Positions 8,195-17,633 are shown, counted from the stretch's first letter. The stretch: DNA of 64,000 bases from Pseudomonadota bacterium (GCA_018242205.1 JAFECJ010000001.1:219735-283734); one strand, 5' to 3'. Program-made: numbers and translations. The notes: generated by a model not told the origin, from the sequence alone.

Positions 8195-9112
8195 ATGGCC
8201 CGTTCTGCTGCAATCCCGGCACTGAGTGCCGAATCCGGTCTTTCACGTTACCTCGAGGAAATCCGTCGGTTCCCGATGCTGGAACCGCAGGAAGAGTACA
8301 TGCTCGCCAAAAGCTGGCGCGAGCACGGGGATCGTGATGCCGCGCACCGTCTCGTCACCAGCCATCTGCGTCTCGTCGCCAAGATCGCGATGGGTTACCG
8401 CGGCTATGGCCTGCCGATTTCCGAAGTCGTGTCCGAGGGCAATGTCGGCCTGATGCAGGCCGTAAAGCGCTTCGAACCGGAAAAGGGTTTCCGTCTGGCC
8501 ACCTATGCGATGTGGTGGATCAAGGCGGCGATCCAGGAATACATCCTGCGCTCGTGGTCGCTCGTGAAGATGGGCACGACCGCGAACCAGAAGAAGCTGT
8601 TCTTCAACCTGCGCAAGGCCAAGAGCAAGATCTCGGCCCTTGAGGAAGGCGATCTTCGTCCCGACCAGGTCAAGGTCATCGCCACCCAGCTCGGCGTCAC
8701 CGAGCAGGATGTCGTCGACATGAACCGTCGTCTCGGCGGCGATGCCTCGCTCAACGCTTCGATCCGCGACGACGGCGAGTCGGGCGAATGGCAGGACTGG
8801 CTGGTCGATGATGCCCCGAGCCAGGAGCGCATCCTCGCCGACAGTGAGGAAAGCGATAATCGTCACAAGGCGCTGATCGGCGCCCTCGACGTGCTCAACG
8901 ATCGCGAACGCCGCATCTTCGAAGCCCGCCGTCTCGCCGACGATCCGGTGACGCTGGAAGATTTGGCGGCCGAGTTCGGCGTGTCGCGCGAGCGCGTGCG
9001 CCAGATCGAGGTTCGTGCCTTCGAGAAGGTGCAGAAGGCGGTGAAGTCCTCGATCGCCACGCTGGAGACGCCGAAGACCACACCGCAAGTAACCTCGGCG
9101 GCGATGCACTAA
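8195..9112 (+). CDS. rpoH: RNA polymerase sigma factor RpoH (sigma-32)
   Basis: This 305-residue heat-shock sigma factor directs RNA polymerase to chaperone and protease promoters. Region 2 includes SEGNVGLMQAVKRFEPEKG and the promoter-melting segment LATYAMWWIKAAIQEY. The RpoH box QKKLFFNLR at residues 132-140 separates sigma-32 from other sigma-70 members. Region 4 ends with the helix-turn-helix EFGVSRERVRQIEVRAFEK. The start ATG has a strong ribosome site (AAGGAGGGCGCTA). Expression is probably under a perfect sigma-32 promoter at 7825-7853, and transcription ends at the hairpin at 9137. Alphaproteobacteria often carry more than one rpoH paralogue, so this may not be the only copy. Confidence 0.97.
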   Translation: MARSAAIPALSAESGLSRYLEEIRRFPMLEPQEEYMLAKSWREHGDRDAAHRLVTSHLRLVAKIAMGYRGYGLPISEVVSEGNVGLMQAVKRFEPEKGFRLATYAMWWIKAAIQEYILRSWSLVKMGTTANQKKLFFNLRKAKSKISALEEGDLRPDQVKVIATQLGVTEQDVVDMNRRLGGDASLNASIRDDGESGEWQDWLVDDAPSQERILADSEESDNRHKALIGALDVLNDRERRIFEARRLADDPVTLEDLAAEFGVSRERVRQIEVRAFEKVQKAVKSSIATLETPKTTPQVTSAAMH

Positions 9113-9136
9113 ACGTCGCCTGTCCCTATGAATGCC

Positions 9137-9166
9137 AAAAGGCCGGGCTCATTGCCCGGCCTTTAT
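9137..9166 (+). terminator. Rho-independent terminator after rpoH
   Basis: A GC-rich hairpin, AAAGGCCGGGC / GCCCGGCCTTT with a five-base loop, begins about 25 bases after the rpoH stop and continues into TTTATTG. The stem is 11 base pairs. The short T-run is adequate for termination. Confidence 0.85.
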
Positions 9167-9221
9167 TGCATCCGCCCGCCTCCCGGCGATTGCCGGCCCA
9201 GGGCCAGCCCCCGATGCCGCT

Positions 9222-9632
9222 TCAAGAATCCGTCAATTTACGCTCTGCCTTGAGCGCCTCAAAAGTTGGCATGTTCGGACAGTACGTTTTCCATTCCGTG
9301 CCGTCCGGATCACGCCGCAATTCGTACTGACATTGTTTCTTATCGTCGCAGAACGAGCAGACGCGCTGCAGATCGTGAAAGACTGCCGGCTCGACGCGAG
9401 CCACTTCGTCCGGATTCATATCCATCGAGGCCAGGCGCTGCACCATCGGATCCGCCGCGTGCGGGCTCATCTGATTCACGCGCTCAAGGTCGGCGACGGA
9501 CAGGCCGACATCGGCGGCAATCTGCGCCGTTTCCGCCCGATCGAGTGGCAGCGGCGCTGCCAGCCGGCGGCGGAACCAGTCGGCGACTGCCCTCAGCGGC
9601 GAACCGTGGCCGTCCATCGCTGTCATTGTCAT
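9222..9632 (-). CDS. DUF6455-like cysteine-motif protein
   Basis: The start ATG at 9632 follows a perfect AGGAGG five bases upstream; in-frame sequence upstream of it (to 9701) has no ribosome site. The 136-residue product has a helical N-terminal half (DWFRRRLAAPLPLDRAE) and a C-terminal cysteine cluster, CSFCDDKKQC and a later C in YCPNMP, of the kind that defines DUF6455 and suggests a bound metal or Fe-S centre. The function is unknown. It is divergent from the PadR-type regulator at 9874 and shares the AT-rich operator region with it, so it could be a regulated target. Confidence 0.75.
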   Translation of the reverse strand: MTMTAMDGHGSPLRAVADWFRRRLAAPLPLDRAETAQIAADVGLSVADLERVNQMSPHAADPMVQRLASMDMNPDEVARVEPAVFHDLQRVCSFCDDKKQCQYELRRDPDGTEWKTYCPNMPTFEALKAERKLTDS

Positions 9633-9771
9633 GCGGACCTCCTGCCGTCGCCATAATGCGAATTCGAATTGTGAAACTAGCAATGACGCCGCCGGCGTCA
9701 TTGACGCAGGTCAACCGACCTTTCCTTTCGCCACCGGCACGGCCGCGATAAAAATCGACGCCCGCTCACGA

Positions 9772-9851
9772 GATATGTCTTGCGATATATTTTTATATAA
9801 CATATCTACGAGCTATCTTAAGATATATCTTTATGAAGATAGGTATATCGT
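9772..9851. promoter_or_regulatory. Cluster of AT-rich palindromes, candidate operator for the PadR-type regulator
   Basis: This 80-base stretch is far richer in A and T than its surroundings. It contains the perfect palindrome AAGATATATCTT (9820-9831), an overlapping one TATCTTAAGATA (9814-9825), and further GATATAT / GGTATATC half-sites on either side (for example near 9773, 9784 and 9842). It lies immediately upstream of the regulator gene at 9874, between divergent genes. PadR-family regulators bind such TATATC/GATATA-type inverted repeats and usually repress their own genes. The number of sites suggests more than one dimer binds. Confidence 0.65.
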
Positions 9852-9873
9852 CTTGAACTGAAAGGAGTTCCAA

Positions 9874-10497
9874 ATGTTTGGCCATCGTCATGAGGGCCGC
9901 TGTGCCCATGAATTCGCCGGTCGCCATGGGCGCGGTCGCCACCGCCATAGTCCCGGCCGTCACGGTTTCGGTGGTGCGGGCGGCGACGACCTGAGGCACG
10001 CCGGTCGGATGCTGGCGCAGGGCGACCTCCGTCTCATCGCGCTCAGACTTATCGAAGGGCAGCCGCGGCACGGCTACGATATCATCAAGGCGCTCGAGGA
10101 CACGACATCGGGGTGGTACTCGCCGAGCCCCGGCATCGTCTATCCAACCCTCACCTACCTCGAAGAAGTCGGACACCTGACATCGCAGCCCGAGGGCGCC
10201 AAGAAGCTCTACACCATCACCGAGGACGGGCGCGCGCATCTGAACGAGAACCGCGATCTGGTCGACGCTGTGATGAAGCGGCTGGCGCTCATCGGCGAAA
10301 AAGCCATGAAGGTGCAGGCGCGCGAGGAAGAAAGCGAACGCAGCGACAGCCGTTGGCGCCGCATGCAGTTGGTCCGCGCCGCACTCGACAATCTGCGGGA
10401 AACTGCCGCCGAACGCCTCGAGAACGACGCCGATGCCGAAGCCAAGGTCGTCGAAATCCTGGCGCGGGCGGCGGGCGAAATTCGCCGCATTCAATGA
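9874..10497 (+). CDS. PadR-family regulator with His-rich N-terminus (YqjI/NfeR-like)
   Basis: This 207-residue protein opens with a histidine-rich tail of about 32 residues (MFGHRHEGRCAHEFAGRHG and on). It is followed by the PadR winged helix (GDLRLIALRLIEGQPRHGYD, then SPGIVYPTLTYLEEVG) and a C-terminal helical dimerisation region. Length and architecture match E. coli YqjI/NfeR, a nickel-responsive repressor of a ferric reductase gene, whose His/Cys-rich N-terminus binds the metal. A nickel or related metal response is therefore likely. However, no siderophore-interacting reductase gene is adjacent, so the regulon may differ. The ribosome site is AAGGAG. The upstream region carries a dense cluster of palindromes, consistent with autoregulation. 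Confidence 0.87.
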   Translation: MFGHRHEGRCAHEFAGRHGRGRHRHSPGRHGFGGAGGDDLRHAGRMLAQGDLRLIALRLIEGQPRHGYDIIKALEDTTSGWYSPSPGIVYPTLTYLEEVGHLTSQPEGAKKLYTITEDGRAHLNENRDLVDAVMKRLALIGEKAMKVQAREEESERSDSRWRRMQLVRAALDNLRETAAERLENDADAEAKVVEILARAAGEIRRIQ

Positions 10498-10580
10498 AAG
10501 ACCCGCTAATCTTGCCGAGTCGGGAGAGCTCCGGCTCGGCAAGATATTTGGCGCCGCCAACGCAAGTCACAGGGGTTCGC

Positions 10581-11447
10581 ATGATTCTGAAATTCGCGGT
10601 CGGCGATCTCACCATTCATCGCATCATCGAGCAGGAAACCGCCTTTCTGCCGGCGCTGGAGATGCTGCCCGGCCTCACGGCGGACGTGCTGGCCGAGAAC
10701 CGCGCCTGGATGCGGCAGGCCAAGGCGCTGGACGAAAAGGATATACTTCTCCTCGCCTTCCAGTCCTATGTGGTTAAAACACCGCATCACACCATCCTTA
10801 TCGACAGCTGCATTGGCAACGACAAACCGCGGGCGCGGCCGATGTGGCACATGAAGACCGACGACACCTATATGCGCGCGCTCGCCATCGCAGGTCTCTC
10901 CGTCGACGACATCGACTTCGTGATGTGCACGCATTTACACACTGATCACGTCGGCTGGAACACGCGGCTAGTGAATGGCCGCTGGGTGCCGACCTTCCCC
11001 AATGCGCGTTACGTGTTCGCCCAGCAAGAACTCGACTACTGGTCCGAACAGAACGCTAAAGCTCCCGTGCCGCCTTTTGTCGACAGCGTACTGCCGATCG
11101 TCGAAGCCCAGCGGCACGAAGTCGTCGGCAACGATCACCAGATTGGCGACCATGTCCGCATCGTGCCGACGCCGGGCCACACGCCCGGCCATGTCGCTTT
11201 CGGCATCGGTCGCGGCAAAGACGATGCCGTGTTTTCCGGTGACCTCATGCATTCGCCGATCCAGGCGCTCTATCCCGAGATGTCGGTGAAGTTCGACGTT
11301 GATCCAGCCCGGGCCGCGACCACTCGCCGCGGCTTTCTCGAGCGCTATTGCGACACCGATACTTTGTGCTGCACCGCGCATTTTCCGTCGCCGTCCGTCG
11401 GCAAGATCAGGCGCCAAGGCAACGGATTCGCCTGCGCTGCAGCGTGA
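10581..11447 (+). CDS. MBL-fold metallo-hydrolase
   Basis: This 288-residue metallo-beta-lactamase-fold enzyme has the zinc-binding motif THLHTDHVGWN at residues 117-127. Later come TPGHTPGHV (third motif), SGDLMHSP (bridging aspartate) and a C-terminal histidine in CTAHFPSP. It has the two-zinc ligand set of the N-acyl homoserine lactonase/methyl parathion hydrolase-like branch. No signal peptide is seen. ATG 10581 is the first that keeps the family N-terminus (MILKFAVGDLTIHRI) and follows AGGGG. It lies 83 bases after the PadR gene on the same strand and could be co-transcribed with it. The substrate is unknown. Confidence 0.85.
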   Translation: MILKFAVGDLTIHRIIEQETAFLPALEMLPGLTADVLAENRAWMRQAKALDEKDILLLAFQSYVVKTPHHTILIDSCIGNDKPRARPMWHMKTDDTYMRALAIAGLSVDDIDFVMCTHLHTDHVGWNTRLVNGRWVPTFPNARYVFAQQELDYWSEQNAKAPVPPFVDSVLPIVEAQRHEVVGNDHQIGDHVRIVPTPGHTPGHVAFGIGRGKDDAVFSGDLMHSPIQALYPEMSVKFDVDPARAATTRRGFLERYCDTDTLCCTAHFPSPSVGKIRRQGNGFACAAA

Positions 11448-11628
11448 AACCGGCAAACGGCGGGACGAGTTAAGCCGCGTTGCGGCGCACGCGCGAAATC
11501 GTGAAACAATTCCGCCTCAGATCGTGTTAGAGTATTTGCAAGGCTCGTGGCAAGACCGCGGCCGTCATAAAGCTTGGCCAGGGTCGAAACGTGCCACGGC
11601 AGCCTGAACATGCCTCAGGAGGCGCGCA

Positions 11629-12516
11629 ATGGCTCAATCCCATCTGATCGTTGGGGCGGCTGATAATTCCGTCACTCCCACGATACGCCGCATCGGTTTC
11701 GCCGATCTCAAGGACGCTCTGTCGCAAGGCGCGGACGATTTCCTCGCCATGCCGACGCACGCCATCTTCCTCTGCGTCATCTATCCATTGTTCGGCTTGA
11801 TCGCGGCCCGCCTCGCCTTCGGCTATTCGGTGCTACCGCTGCTTTATCCGTTGGCGACCGGATTTGCTCTGGTCGGTCCACTCGCCGCGCTCGGTCTCTA
11901 CGAGCTCAGCCGGCGACGCGAACAAGGTCTCGATACCTCGGCCTCGCATGCCTTCGATGTGTTTCGCTCGTCATCGATCGGCGGCATCGTCGCCCTCGGC
12001 CTGCTGCTGACGCTGCTTTTCGGTCTGTGGATGGCGGCGGCCAACGCCATCTACATCGGTAACTTCGGTTACAAGCCACCGGCCTCGATCGGCTCCTTCA
12101 TCAGTGACGTGCTGACCACCGACGCCGGCTGGAACCTGATTGTCGTCGGCAACGTCGTCGGCCTCGTCTTCGCTGCAGTGGCGTTCACGCTGACGGTGGT
12201 GTCGTTCCCGATGTTGATCGATCGCGACGTCGGCGCCGCCGGTGCGTTGCTGACCTCGATCCGCGCGGTCATCGCCAATCCGCTGGTGATGACGGTGTGG
12301 GGCTTGATCGTCGCGGCGCTGCTGCTGATCGGTTCGTTGCCCTTCTTCATCGGCCTCACCGTGGTGATGCCGATTCTCGGCCACGCGACCTGGCATCTCT
12401 ATCGCAAGCTGGTCGTCGCCGACGACAGCCCACAGCCGACCTATCGCGACGACAGCCAGCGCGTTAGGCGGCCGGCGGCGGACTTCCCGGCGGCGCTGTT
12501 CCCGTGGCGGAAGTGA
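11629..12516 (+). CDS. DUF2189 multi-pass membrane protein
   Basis: This 295-residue protein has about six transmembrane helices and matches the DUF2189 pattern: an N-terminal IRRIGFADLKDALSQGADDF followed by paired hydrophobic helices, the LYELSRRREQG segment between them, and a terminal GHATWHLYRKLV. DUF2189 proteins are widespread in alphaproteobacteria and often lie near respiratory genes, but their function is not known. The start has a perfect AGGAGG ribosome site. The upstream 180 bases (11448-11628) hold nothing recognisable beyond a probable promoter. Confidence 0.87.
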   Translation: MAQSHLIVGAADNSVTPTIRRIGFADLKDALSQGADDFLAMPTHAIFLCVIYPLFGLIAARLAFGYSVLPLLYPLATGFALVGPLAALGLYELSRRREQGLDTSASHAFDVFRSSSIGGIVALGLLLTLLFGLWMAAANAIYIGNFGYKPPASIGSFISDVLTTDAGWNLIVVGNVVGLVFAAVAFTLTVVSFPMLIDRDVGAAGALLTSIRAVIANPLVMTVWGLIVAALLLIGSLPFFIGLTVVMPILGHATWHLYRKLVVADDSPQPTYRDDSQRVRRPAADFPAALFPWRK

Positions 12517-12530
12517 GCTAACCCACAAAA

Positions 12531-12560
12531 CAATGGCGGGGCTTTTGGGCCCCGCCATTG
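12531..12560 (-). terminator. Terminator for the minus-strand gene ending at 12586
   Basis: The hairpin AATGGCGGGGC / GCCCCGCCATT (11 pairs, six-base loop) lies between two convergent genes. On the minus strand it is followed by GTTTTGTGG, giving a T-rich tail. On the plus strand the tail is GAAAAAG, so it works best for the purA-side transcript, though it may serve both genes. Confidence 0.75.
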
Positions 12561-12585
12561 AAAAAGTGAGCGTCGAAAACGGGGA

Positions 12586-14043
12586 CTATTCGCCCCAGGC
12601 CTTGAACGATTCCGCGAAGGCGCGAGCGCCGGGCGTGCCTTTCTCGACGGCGAGAATGGCGCGCTTGCCGCTGGTGTAGACAATCGGAATGTCGAACCAG
12701 TCGCGGTCCTTGAGCAGTTCGACATTGCGCTGCTGATCGACGCTGACGGCGGACAGGCCGATCAGGAAGTAATTATTGGTCACCTTTACCGACAGGCCGG
12801 CAAGCGGTAGACCGCGCGCCTGCTCGTTCTGTTTCATCAGGATGCCCGGCACGTTGGCGATGCCGCCTTCGGGGAAGTCGGACGGCAAGGTGAACATGAT
12901 CTCGATCGTGTGGCTCGCCGGCAGCGCCTTGTCGGTGTTACGGCGCAGCGACCAGGTCATCCGCATCCGCCGTTCCGGGATTTCGACGTCAGCGCGGATG
13001 GCCAGCTCCGGCGCCAGACCAGCACCGGGCGACACCGTCTCGGTGCGCCACACCGCCGACCCGACATAACGCTTGCCTTGCGGATCGGACGGATCCTCGT
13101 CATAGAGCACGACCTTCTGCGCCACCGCGGCGGCCGGCGCAGTGGCCGGCGTTGCCGTTGAATCGTTGGTGGCGCCTATGCGATCGGTGATCTTGGGACG
13201 GCCGGCCGGTGCTTCCGCCGTTTTCGACGGCGTCGGCGCCGTCGTCGTGGTCGCCGAACGGCTAAGACCGGCCACCACCGACTTATAACTGTCGACCACC
13301 GCACCGCGCTGCCAGTAACCCACAGCCGCGGCGGCGCCGAGCACGATCAGCAATAAGGCGACCTTGACGATCCGCCCGTAAGCGCGCGCCGGCCGGCCAT
13401 AGACCGCGTCGTCGTCGTCCTCCTGCGCCGGCGGAGGCGGTACGGCGCGACGCGCCGGCTCGTAGGCCGGCGCGGCCGGCGGCGCCTCGAACGGCGCTGA
13501 GGGCTCGGCCTCATAACCGGTTTCGTCGGCAGCGCCCGGAACGCTCGGCTCTTCGGCGGGAGGCTCGAAATAATGCGAGGCAGGTTCGACCGGGCGTTCA
13601 TCCGGGATGGCATCGACATGCGCCTGCAGATCGGACTCGGGCCCGGCGTGTGCCGCTTCCGGCAGCTCCCGATCTTCGAGGTCGTGATAGGCTTCGCGCG
13701 CGCTGCGGCTGGCCTCGTGGCTCGCTTCGCCGAGACCTTCGGCTTCCGCCATGGTATCGCGGAAATTACGCAACGCCTGGTCGCGGAGCGAAGGCGACGC
13801 CTCTTGCGGCGCGGCCAGCTCCTCGCTCGCCTTCTTGGCTGCCTCGGCTTCGAGGCGCCGAATAGCGTCCTCCAGCCCCAGCCGCTCGCGCGTGATGTCA
13901 GCCTCATCGAGCGGCGGATCGACGCCCCGTAGCTGGTTGACCAGCGCCGCGCGGGCGCGCTCGTACAAGGCGCGACGGTTTTCGCCAGTATTCTTGTCGA
14001 GGCCTGCGACGGCGCGGGCGATCAGGGGGTAGTAATCGGCCAT
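12586..14043 (-). CDS. Conserved single-pass membrane protein of unknown function
   Basis: This 485-residue protein has three parts. The cytoplasmic N-terminal helical domain (residues 1-75, MADYYPLIARAVAGLDKNTG and on) carries a coiled-coil tendency. An acidic, proline- and alanine-rich linker (about 80-220) includes DDDD. One membrane helix (about 227-246, VALLLIVLGAAAAVGYW) leads to a periplasmic beta-rich domain of about 200 residues (VVLYDEDPSDPQGKRYVGSA onward). I cannot assign a function. It lies 61 bases downstream of purA on the same strand, probably in one transcript, and ends before a clear terminator. This arrangement next to purA recurs in related Rhizobiales genomes, to my knowledge. 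Confidence 0.8.
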   Translation of the reverse strand: MADYYPLIARAVAGLDKNTGENRRALYERARAALVNQLRGVDPPLDEADITRERLGLEDAIRRLEAEAAKKASEELAAPQEASPSLRDQALRNFRDTMAEAEGLGEASHEASRSAREAYHDLEDRELPEAAHAGPESDLQAHVDAIPDERPVEPASHYFEPPAEEPSVPGAADETGYEAEPSAPFEAPPAAPAYEPARRAVPPPPAQEDDDDAVYGRPARAYGRIVKVALLLIVLGAAAAVGYWQRGAVVDSYKSVVAGLSRSATTTTAPTPSKTAEAPAGRPKITDRIGATNDSTATPATAPAAAVAQKVVLYDEDPSDPQGKRYVGSAVWRTETVSPGAGLAPELAIRADVEIPERRMRMTWSLRRNTDKALPASHTIEIMFTLPSDFPEGGIANVPGILMKQNEQARGLPLAGLSVKVTNNYFLIGLSAVSVDQQRNVELLKDRDWFDIPIVYTSGKRAILAVEKGTPGARAFAESFKAWGE

Positions 14044-14104
14044 TGCGTGTTAATGGAACCTGCTTTGCGTGTTTTCTAAGGCGCGCTTGGCTTTCCTCGG
14101 GCGG

Positions 14105-15394
14105 TCAGGTCTCGAACGGATTGGTCATCAGGATCGTATCGTCACGCTCGGGGCTGGTCGACAACAGCGCCACCGGGCAGCCGATCAGTTCCTCGATTCG
14201 GCGCACGTATTTTATCGCCTGCGCCGGCAATTGCGCCCAGGACCGGGCCCCGGCGGTCGGCTCCTTCCAGCCATCGATCGTCTCGTAGATCGGTTCGACG
14301 ATGGCCTGGGCGTGCTCGCCGGCTGGCAAGTAATCGATCTCGCGGCCGTCGAGTTTGTAGCCGACGCAGACTTTGATTTCGTCGAAGCCGTCGAGAATAT
14401 CGAGCTTGGTCAGCGCGATGCCATCGATGCCGCAGGTCGAGACCGTCTGGCGCACCAAGACGGCATCGAACCAGCCGCAGCGGCGGGCGCGGCCCGTGAC
14501 CGTGCCGAACTCGCGGCCGCGTTCGCCGAGCATCTTGCCGATCTCGTTGTGCATCTGATCGGTCGGAAACGGCCCGTCGCCGACGCGCGTCGTGTAGGCC
14601 TTGGTGATGCCAAGCACGTAATCGATGGCGTTGGGCCCGAGGCCCGATCCGGTCGCCGCCTGCCCCGCCACCGTATTCGACGAGGTGACGTAAGGATAAG
14701 TGCCGTGATCGATGTCGAGCAGCGCGCCCTGGGCGCCTTCGAACAGGATACGTTTGCCCTCACGCCGCTTGCCGTCGAGCAGCCGCCACACCGAGTCCAT
14801 GTAGGGGAGCACCCGCGGTGCCAGTGTCGCGAGATGATTGTACAGATCCTTCGGGTCGATCTCGGCGAGGCCATTGCCGCGGCGCAGCGCGTTGTGATGC
14901 GCCAGCAGGCGGTCGATCTTCGGTGCCAATGCCGGCAGGTCGGCGAGGTCCATGAAACGGATGGCGCGGCGGCCGACCTTGTCTTCATAGGCCGGGCCGA
15001 TGCCGCGCTTGGTGGTGCCGATGCGCGCCGAAGAATTCTCGCGGATCGCCTCGAGGTCGCGATGCAGCGGCAGAATGAGCACGGCGTTTTCGGCGATGCG
15101 CAAAGTGTCCGGCGTTACCTTGACGCCCTGCGCGCCGAGTGTGTCGATTTCCTTGAGCAAGGCTTCGGGATCGATCACCACGCCATTGCCGATGACCGAC
15201 AGCTTGCCGTCGCGCACGACGCCGGACGGCAGCAGCGACAATTTATAAGTGGCGTTGCCGATCACCAACGTGTGACCGGCATTGTGCCCGCCCTGAAAAC
15301 GGACCACGACATCGGCCTGCTGCGACAGCCAGTCGACAATCTTGCCTTTGCCTTCGTCGCCCCACTGCGACCCGACAACCACGACATTCGCCAT
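14105..15394 (-). CDS. purA: Adenylosuccinate synthetase
   Basis: This enzyme makes adenylosuccinate from IMP, aspartate and GTP, the committed step to AMP. The N-terminus [19 protein letters not shown] holds the GTP-binding loop with the catalytic Asp in GDEGKGK, followed by [10 protein letters not shown] with the catalytic His. The [16 protein letters not shown] and [10 protein letters not shown] motifs are present. At 429 residues it is the usual length. It heads a probable two-gene transcript with the hypothetical gene at 12586. The surrounding minus-strand block also contains serA and serC, an arrangement familiar from Bradyrhizobium and Rhodopseudomonas relatives. Confidence 0.98.
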   Translation of the reverse strand: MANVVVVGSQWGDEGKGKIVDWLSQQADVVVRFQGGHNAGHTLVIGNATYKLSLLPSGVVRDGKLSVIGNGVVIDPEALLKEIDTLGAQGVKVTPDTLRIAENAVLILPLHRDLEAIRENSSARIGTTKRGIGPAYEDKVGRRAIRFMDLADLPALAPKIDRLLAHHNALRRGNGLAEIDPKDLYNHLATLAPRVLPYMDSVWRLLDGKRREGKRILFEGAQGALLDIDHGTYPYVTSSNTVAGQAATGSGLGPNAIDYVLGITKAYTTRVGDGPFPTDQMHNEIGKMLGERGREFGTVTGRARRCGWFDAVLVRQTVSTCGIDGIALTKLDILDGFDEIKVCVGYKLDGREIDYLPAGEHAQAIVEPIYETIDGWKEPTAGARSWAQLPAQAIKYVRRIEELIGCPVALLSTSPERDDTILMTNPFET

Positions 15395-15577
15395 GAAAGC
15401 TTCATCTCCGCGTCAGCGTTCGGACACTGACGCCGGGCGGTGCCGGCCAGGTCCACCTTCGGATAAAGGATGGAGGCCCTCGAAGCAAGGCAAACCGGCC
15501 TCGCCACGCAAGCGTGTGCACGGTTATTTCGCCTTGTTTTTCAACGGGCTAAGGGAGACGCGGCGGACCGCTTCAGC

Positions 15578-17497
15578 TCACGGCTGCAGCACGTAGCGTC
15601 CGGGCGCGTCGTCGAAGCTGTGATAGCCGCCGGCCATCCCTGGCGGCGCCACCCAGCCGCCCGAACGGGCGGAGAGCCAGGCGCTCCACTCCTCCCACCA
15701 GGAGCCTTCCCTGGTCGGCGCCATGCCCGCCCAGGTATCGGGATCGATATGGCGGGCATCGGCCGGCGTTGTCGTGACCTGATAGCTGCGGCGACGGTGG
15801 TTGGGTTCCGAGACGATGCCGGCGTTATGACCACCGGTGGTCAGGAGATAGGTAACCTCGGTCTCGGTCAGGCGGTGGATCTTGTAGGTCGAGCGCCAGG
15901 GCGCAACGTGGTCGCGCTGCGTGCCGACGGCGAAGATCGGCACCCGGATATCACCGAGCGAGACCGGCTTGTCGCCGACCACATAACGGCCCTCGGCCAG
16001 ATCGTTATTGAGGAACAGCTTGCGCAGATATTCGCTGTGCATGCGGTACGGCATACGCGTTGCGTCCGCATTCCACGCCATGAGGTCTGTCATCGGCTCG
16101 CGTTCGCCCATCAGATAAGCGCGCGTCGAGTACGACCAGACCAGGTCGTTCGAGCGAAGCATTTGGAAGGCGCCGGCCATCTGCGTGGTGTCGAGGAAGC
16201 CCTGCTCCCACATCATATCTTCGAGGAAGGCGAGCTGGCTCTCGTTGATGAACAACATCAACTCGCCCGCTTCGGTGAAATCTGTCTGCGCCGCGAGCAA
16301 GGTCAGCGACTGCAGGCGATCGTCGTGATCGCGCGCCATCGCCGCCGCGGCGATCGACAGCAGCGTGCCGCCGAGGCAATAGCCGACACCATGAACCTTG
16401 CGGTCCGGCATGATGTCGGTGATGCGGTCGAACGCCGCCATGACACCGAGGGACAAGTAATCGTCCATGCCGAGATCGCGATCGTCGGCGTCCGGATTCT
16501 TCCACGAGATCATGTAGACGGTGAAGCCCTGCTCGGTGAGATACTTCACCATCGAATTGTGCGGCGACAGATCGAGGATGTAGTACTTCATGATCCAGGC
16601 CGGCACGATCAACACCGGCTCGGACCGCACCTGCGCCGTTGCCGGTGCGTATTCGATGAGTTCGATGAGACGATTGCGGTAAACGACCTTGCCGGGCGTG
16701 ACCGCCACATCGCGGCCGACGACGAATCTTTCGGTGCCGGCTGGCTTCTTGCCGGCCTGCTTGCGCTCCAGATCTTCGATCAGATTCTGAAAGCCGTTCA
16801 CCAGATTGCGGCCGCCGGTCTCGGCAGTGCGCCGCATGATCTCGGGATTGGTGAACAGGAAGTTGGAGGGCGAGGCCATGTCGAGCACCTGCCGCGACAT
16901 GAACTCGACCATCTTTTCATGCTGCTTGCTGACGCCGCGCAGGCCGGTGGTGGCGTTGTGCCACCATTGCTGATTGAGCAGGAACGACTGGTAGATGACG
17001 TTGAACGGCCACTTCTGCCAGTCCTCGCCGTCAAAGCGGCGGTCCTGCGGCAACGGCGTGATGCAAGGCTGGGCGCCGTCGCTCCGTAGCGCGTAGGTGG
17101 CGGCGTACTGCATCAAGCGTCGCGACTTGCGCAGCGCCTTGTCGACGAGTTGCAGGCGCTTGCCGGGCCGGTTGGCGATATGAACGGCCCAATCCATATA
17201 GGCCTGCATCAGCGCGCTGGGCGACAGGCCCATGGTCAACCGCGCCATCGCCGCGTGCTGCGAGCGGTCGATGATATCGGCAAAGGCGGTTATCGCATAA
17301 GGATCGCGCTGGTCCGCCTCAGGGGCCGGCCCTCTGGCCGGTTCGGCCGACGAAGATGCCGGCGGTGCATGGCCAGCCAAGGGCTGGCTGACCGTCGCCG
17401 GCTCGGCCGAGATGACGTGCACCGGCAGGTTCGCCACCGGCGCCATTTCGTCAGTAACAGCAGTGTGTTCGACGGTTTGCGGCAGTTGCTCGTTCAT
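15578..17497 (-). CDS. phaC: Poly(3-hydroxyalkanoate) polymerase (PHA synthase)
   Basis: This 639-residue polymerase joins 3-hydroxyacyl-CoA units into storage polyester granules. The lipase-like box G-Y-C373-L-G supplies the catalytic cysteine, with D529 in QRDHVAPW and H557 in TTGGHNAGIVSEP completing the triad. The conserved PHA_synth N-terminal domain includes LIVPAWIMKYYILDLSPHNS. The first 65 residues are a proline/alanine-rich, low-complexity extension. No phaA, phaB, phasin or phaR gene is adjacent, which is common for secondary phaC copies in Rhizobiales, so this may not be the main synthase. Class I is favoured by length and lack of a phaE partner. Confidence 0.9.
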   Translation of the reverse strand: MNEQLPQTVEHTAVTDEMAPVANLPVHVISAEPATVSQPLAGHAPPASSSAEPARGPAPEADQRDPYAITAFADIIDRSQHAAMARLTMGLSPSALMQAYMDWAVHIANRPGKRLQLVDKALRKSRRLMQYAATYALRSDGAQPCITPLPQDRRFDGEDWQKWPFNVIYQSFLLNQQWWHNATTGLRGVSKQHEKMVEFMSRQVLDMASPSNFLFTNPEIMRRTAETGGRNLVNGFQNLIEDLERKQAGKKPAGTERFVVGRDVAVTPGKVVYRNRLIELIEYAPATAQVRSEPVLIVPAWIMKYYILDLSPHNSMVKYLTEQGFTVYMISWKNPDADDRDLGMDDYLSLGVMAAFDRITDIMPDRKVHGVGYCLGGTLLSIAAAAMARDHDDRLQSLTLLAAQTDFTEAGELMLFINESQLAFLEDMMWEQGFLDTTQMAGAFQMLRSNDLVWSYSTRAYLMGEREPMTDLMAWNADATRMPYRMHSEYLRKLFLNNDLAEGRYVVGDKPVSLGDIRVPIFAVGTQRDHVAPWRSTYKIHRLTETEVTYLLTTGGHNAGIVSEPNHRRRSYQVTTTPADARHIDPDTWAGMAPTREGSWWEEWSAWLSARSGGWVAPPGMAGGYHSFDDAPGRYVLQP

Positions 17498-17580
17498 CGC
17501 GCGTCACCCTAACCGGACCGGTGCGGAAGCTCATGACCTAAGTCAAAGGCTAGCAGCCAATTGTGACACGAATCGCGCGC

Positions 17581-17611
17581 AAAAAGGCCGGCGCGAGTGA
17601 CCGCGCCGGCC
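17581..17611 (-). terminator. Terminator after serA
   Basis: On the minus strand the hairpin GGCCGGCGCG / CGCGCCGGCC (10 pairs, six-base loop) begins about 20 bases beyond the serA stop and is followed by TTTTTGCGCG. This is a clear intrinsic terminator for the serA transcript. Confidence 0.85.
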
Positions 17612-17633
17612 CGAAAATGCGTTAACGCAAAGC

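Noticed and set aside
15470..17089. A 539-codon plus-strand frame opposite phaC
   Set aside because: It is the shadow of the PHA synthase gene and shows arginine-rich, family-free sequence with no ribosome site.
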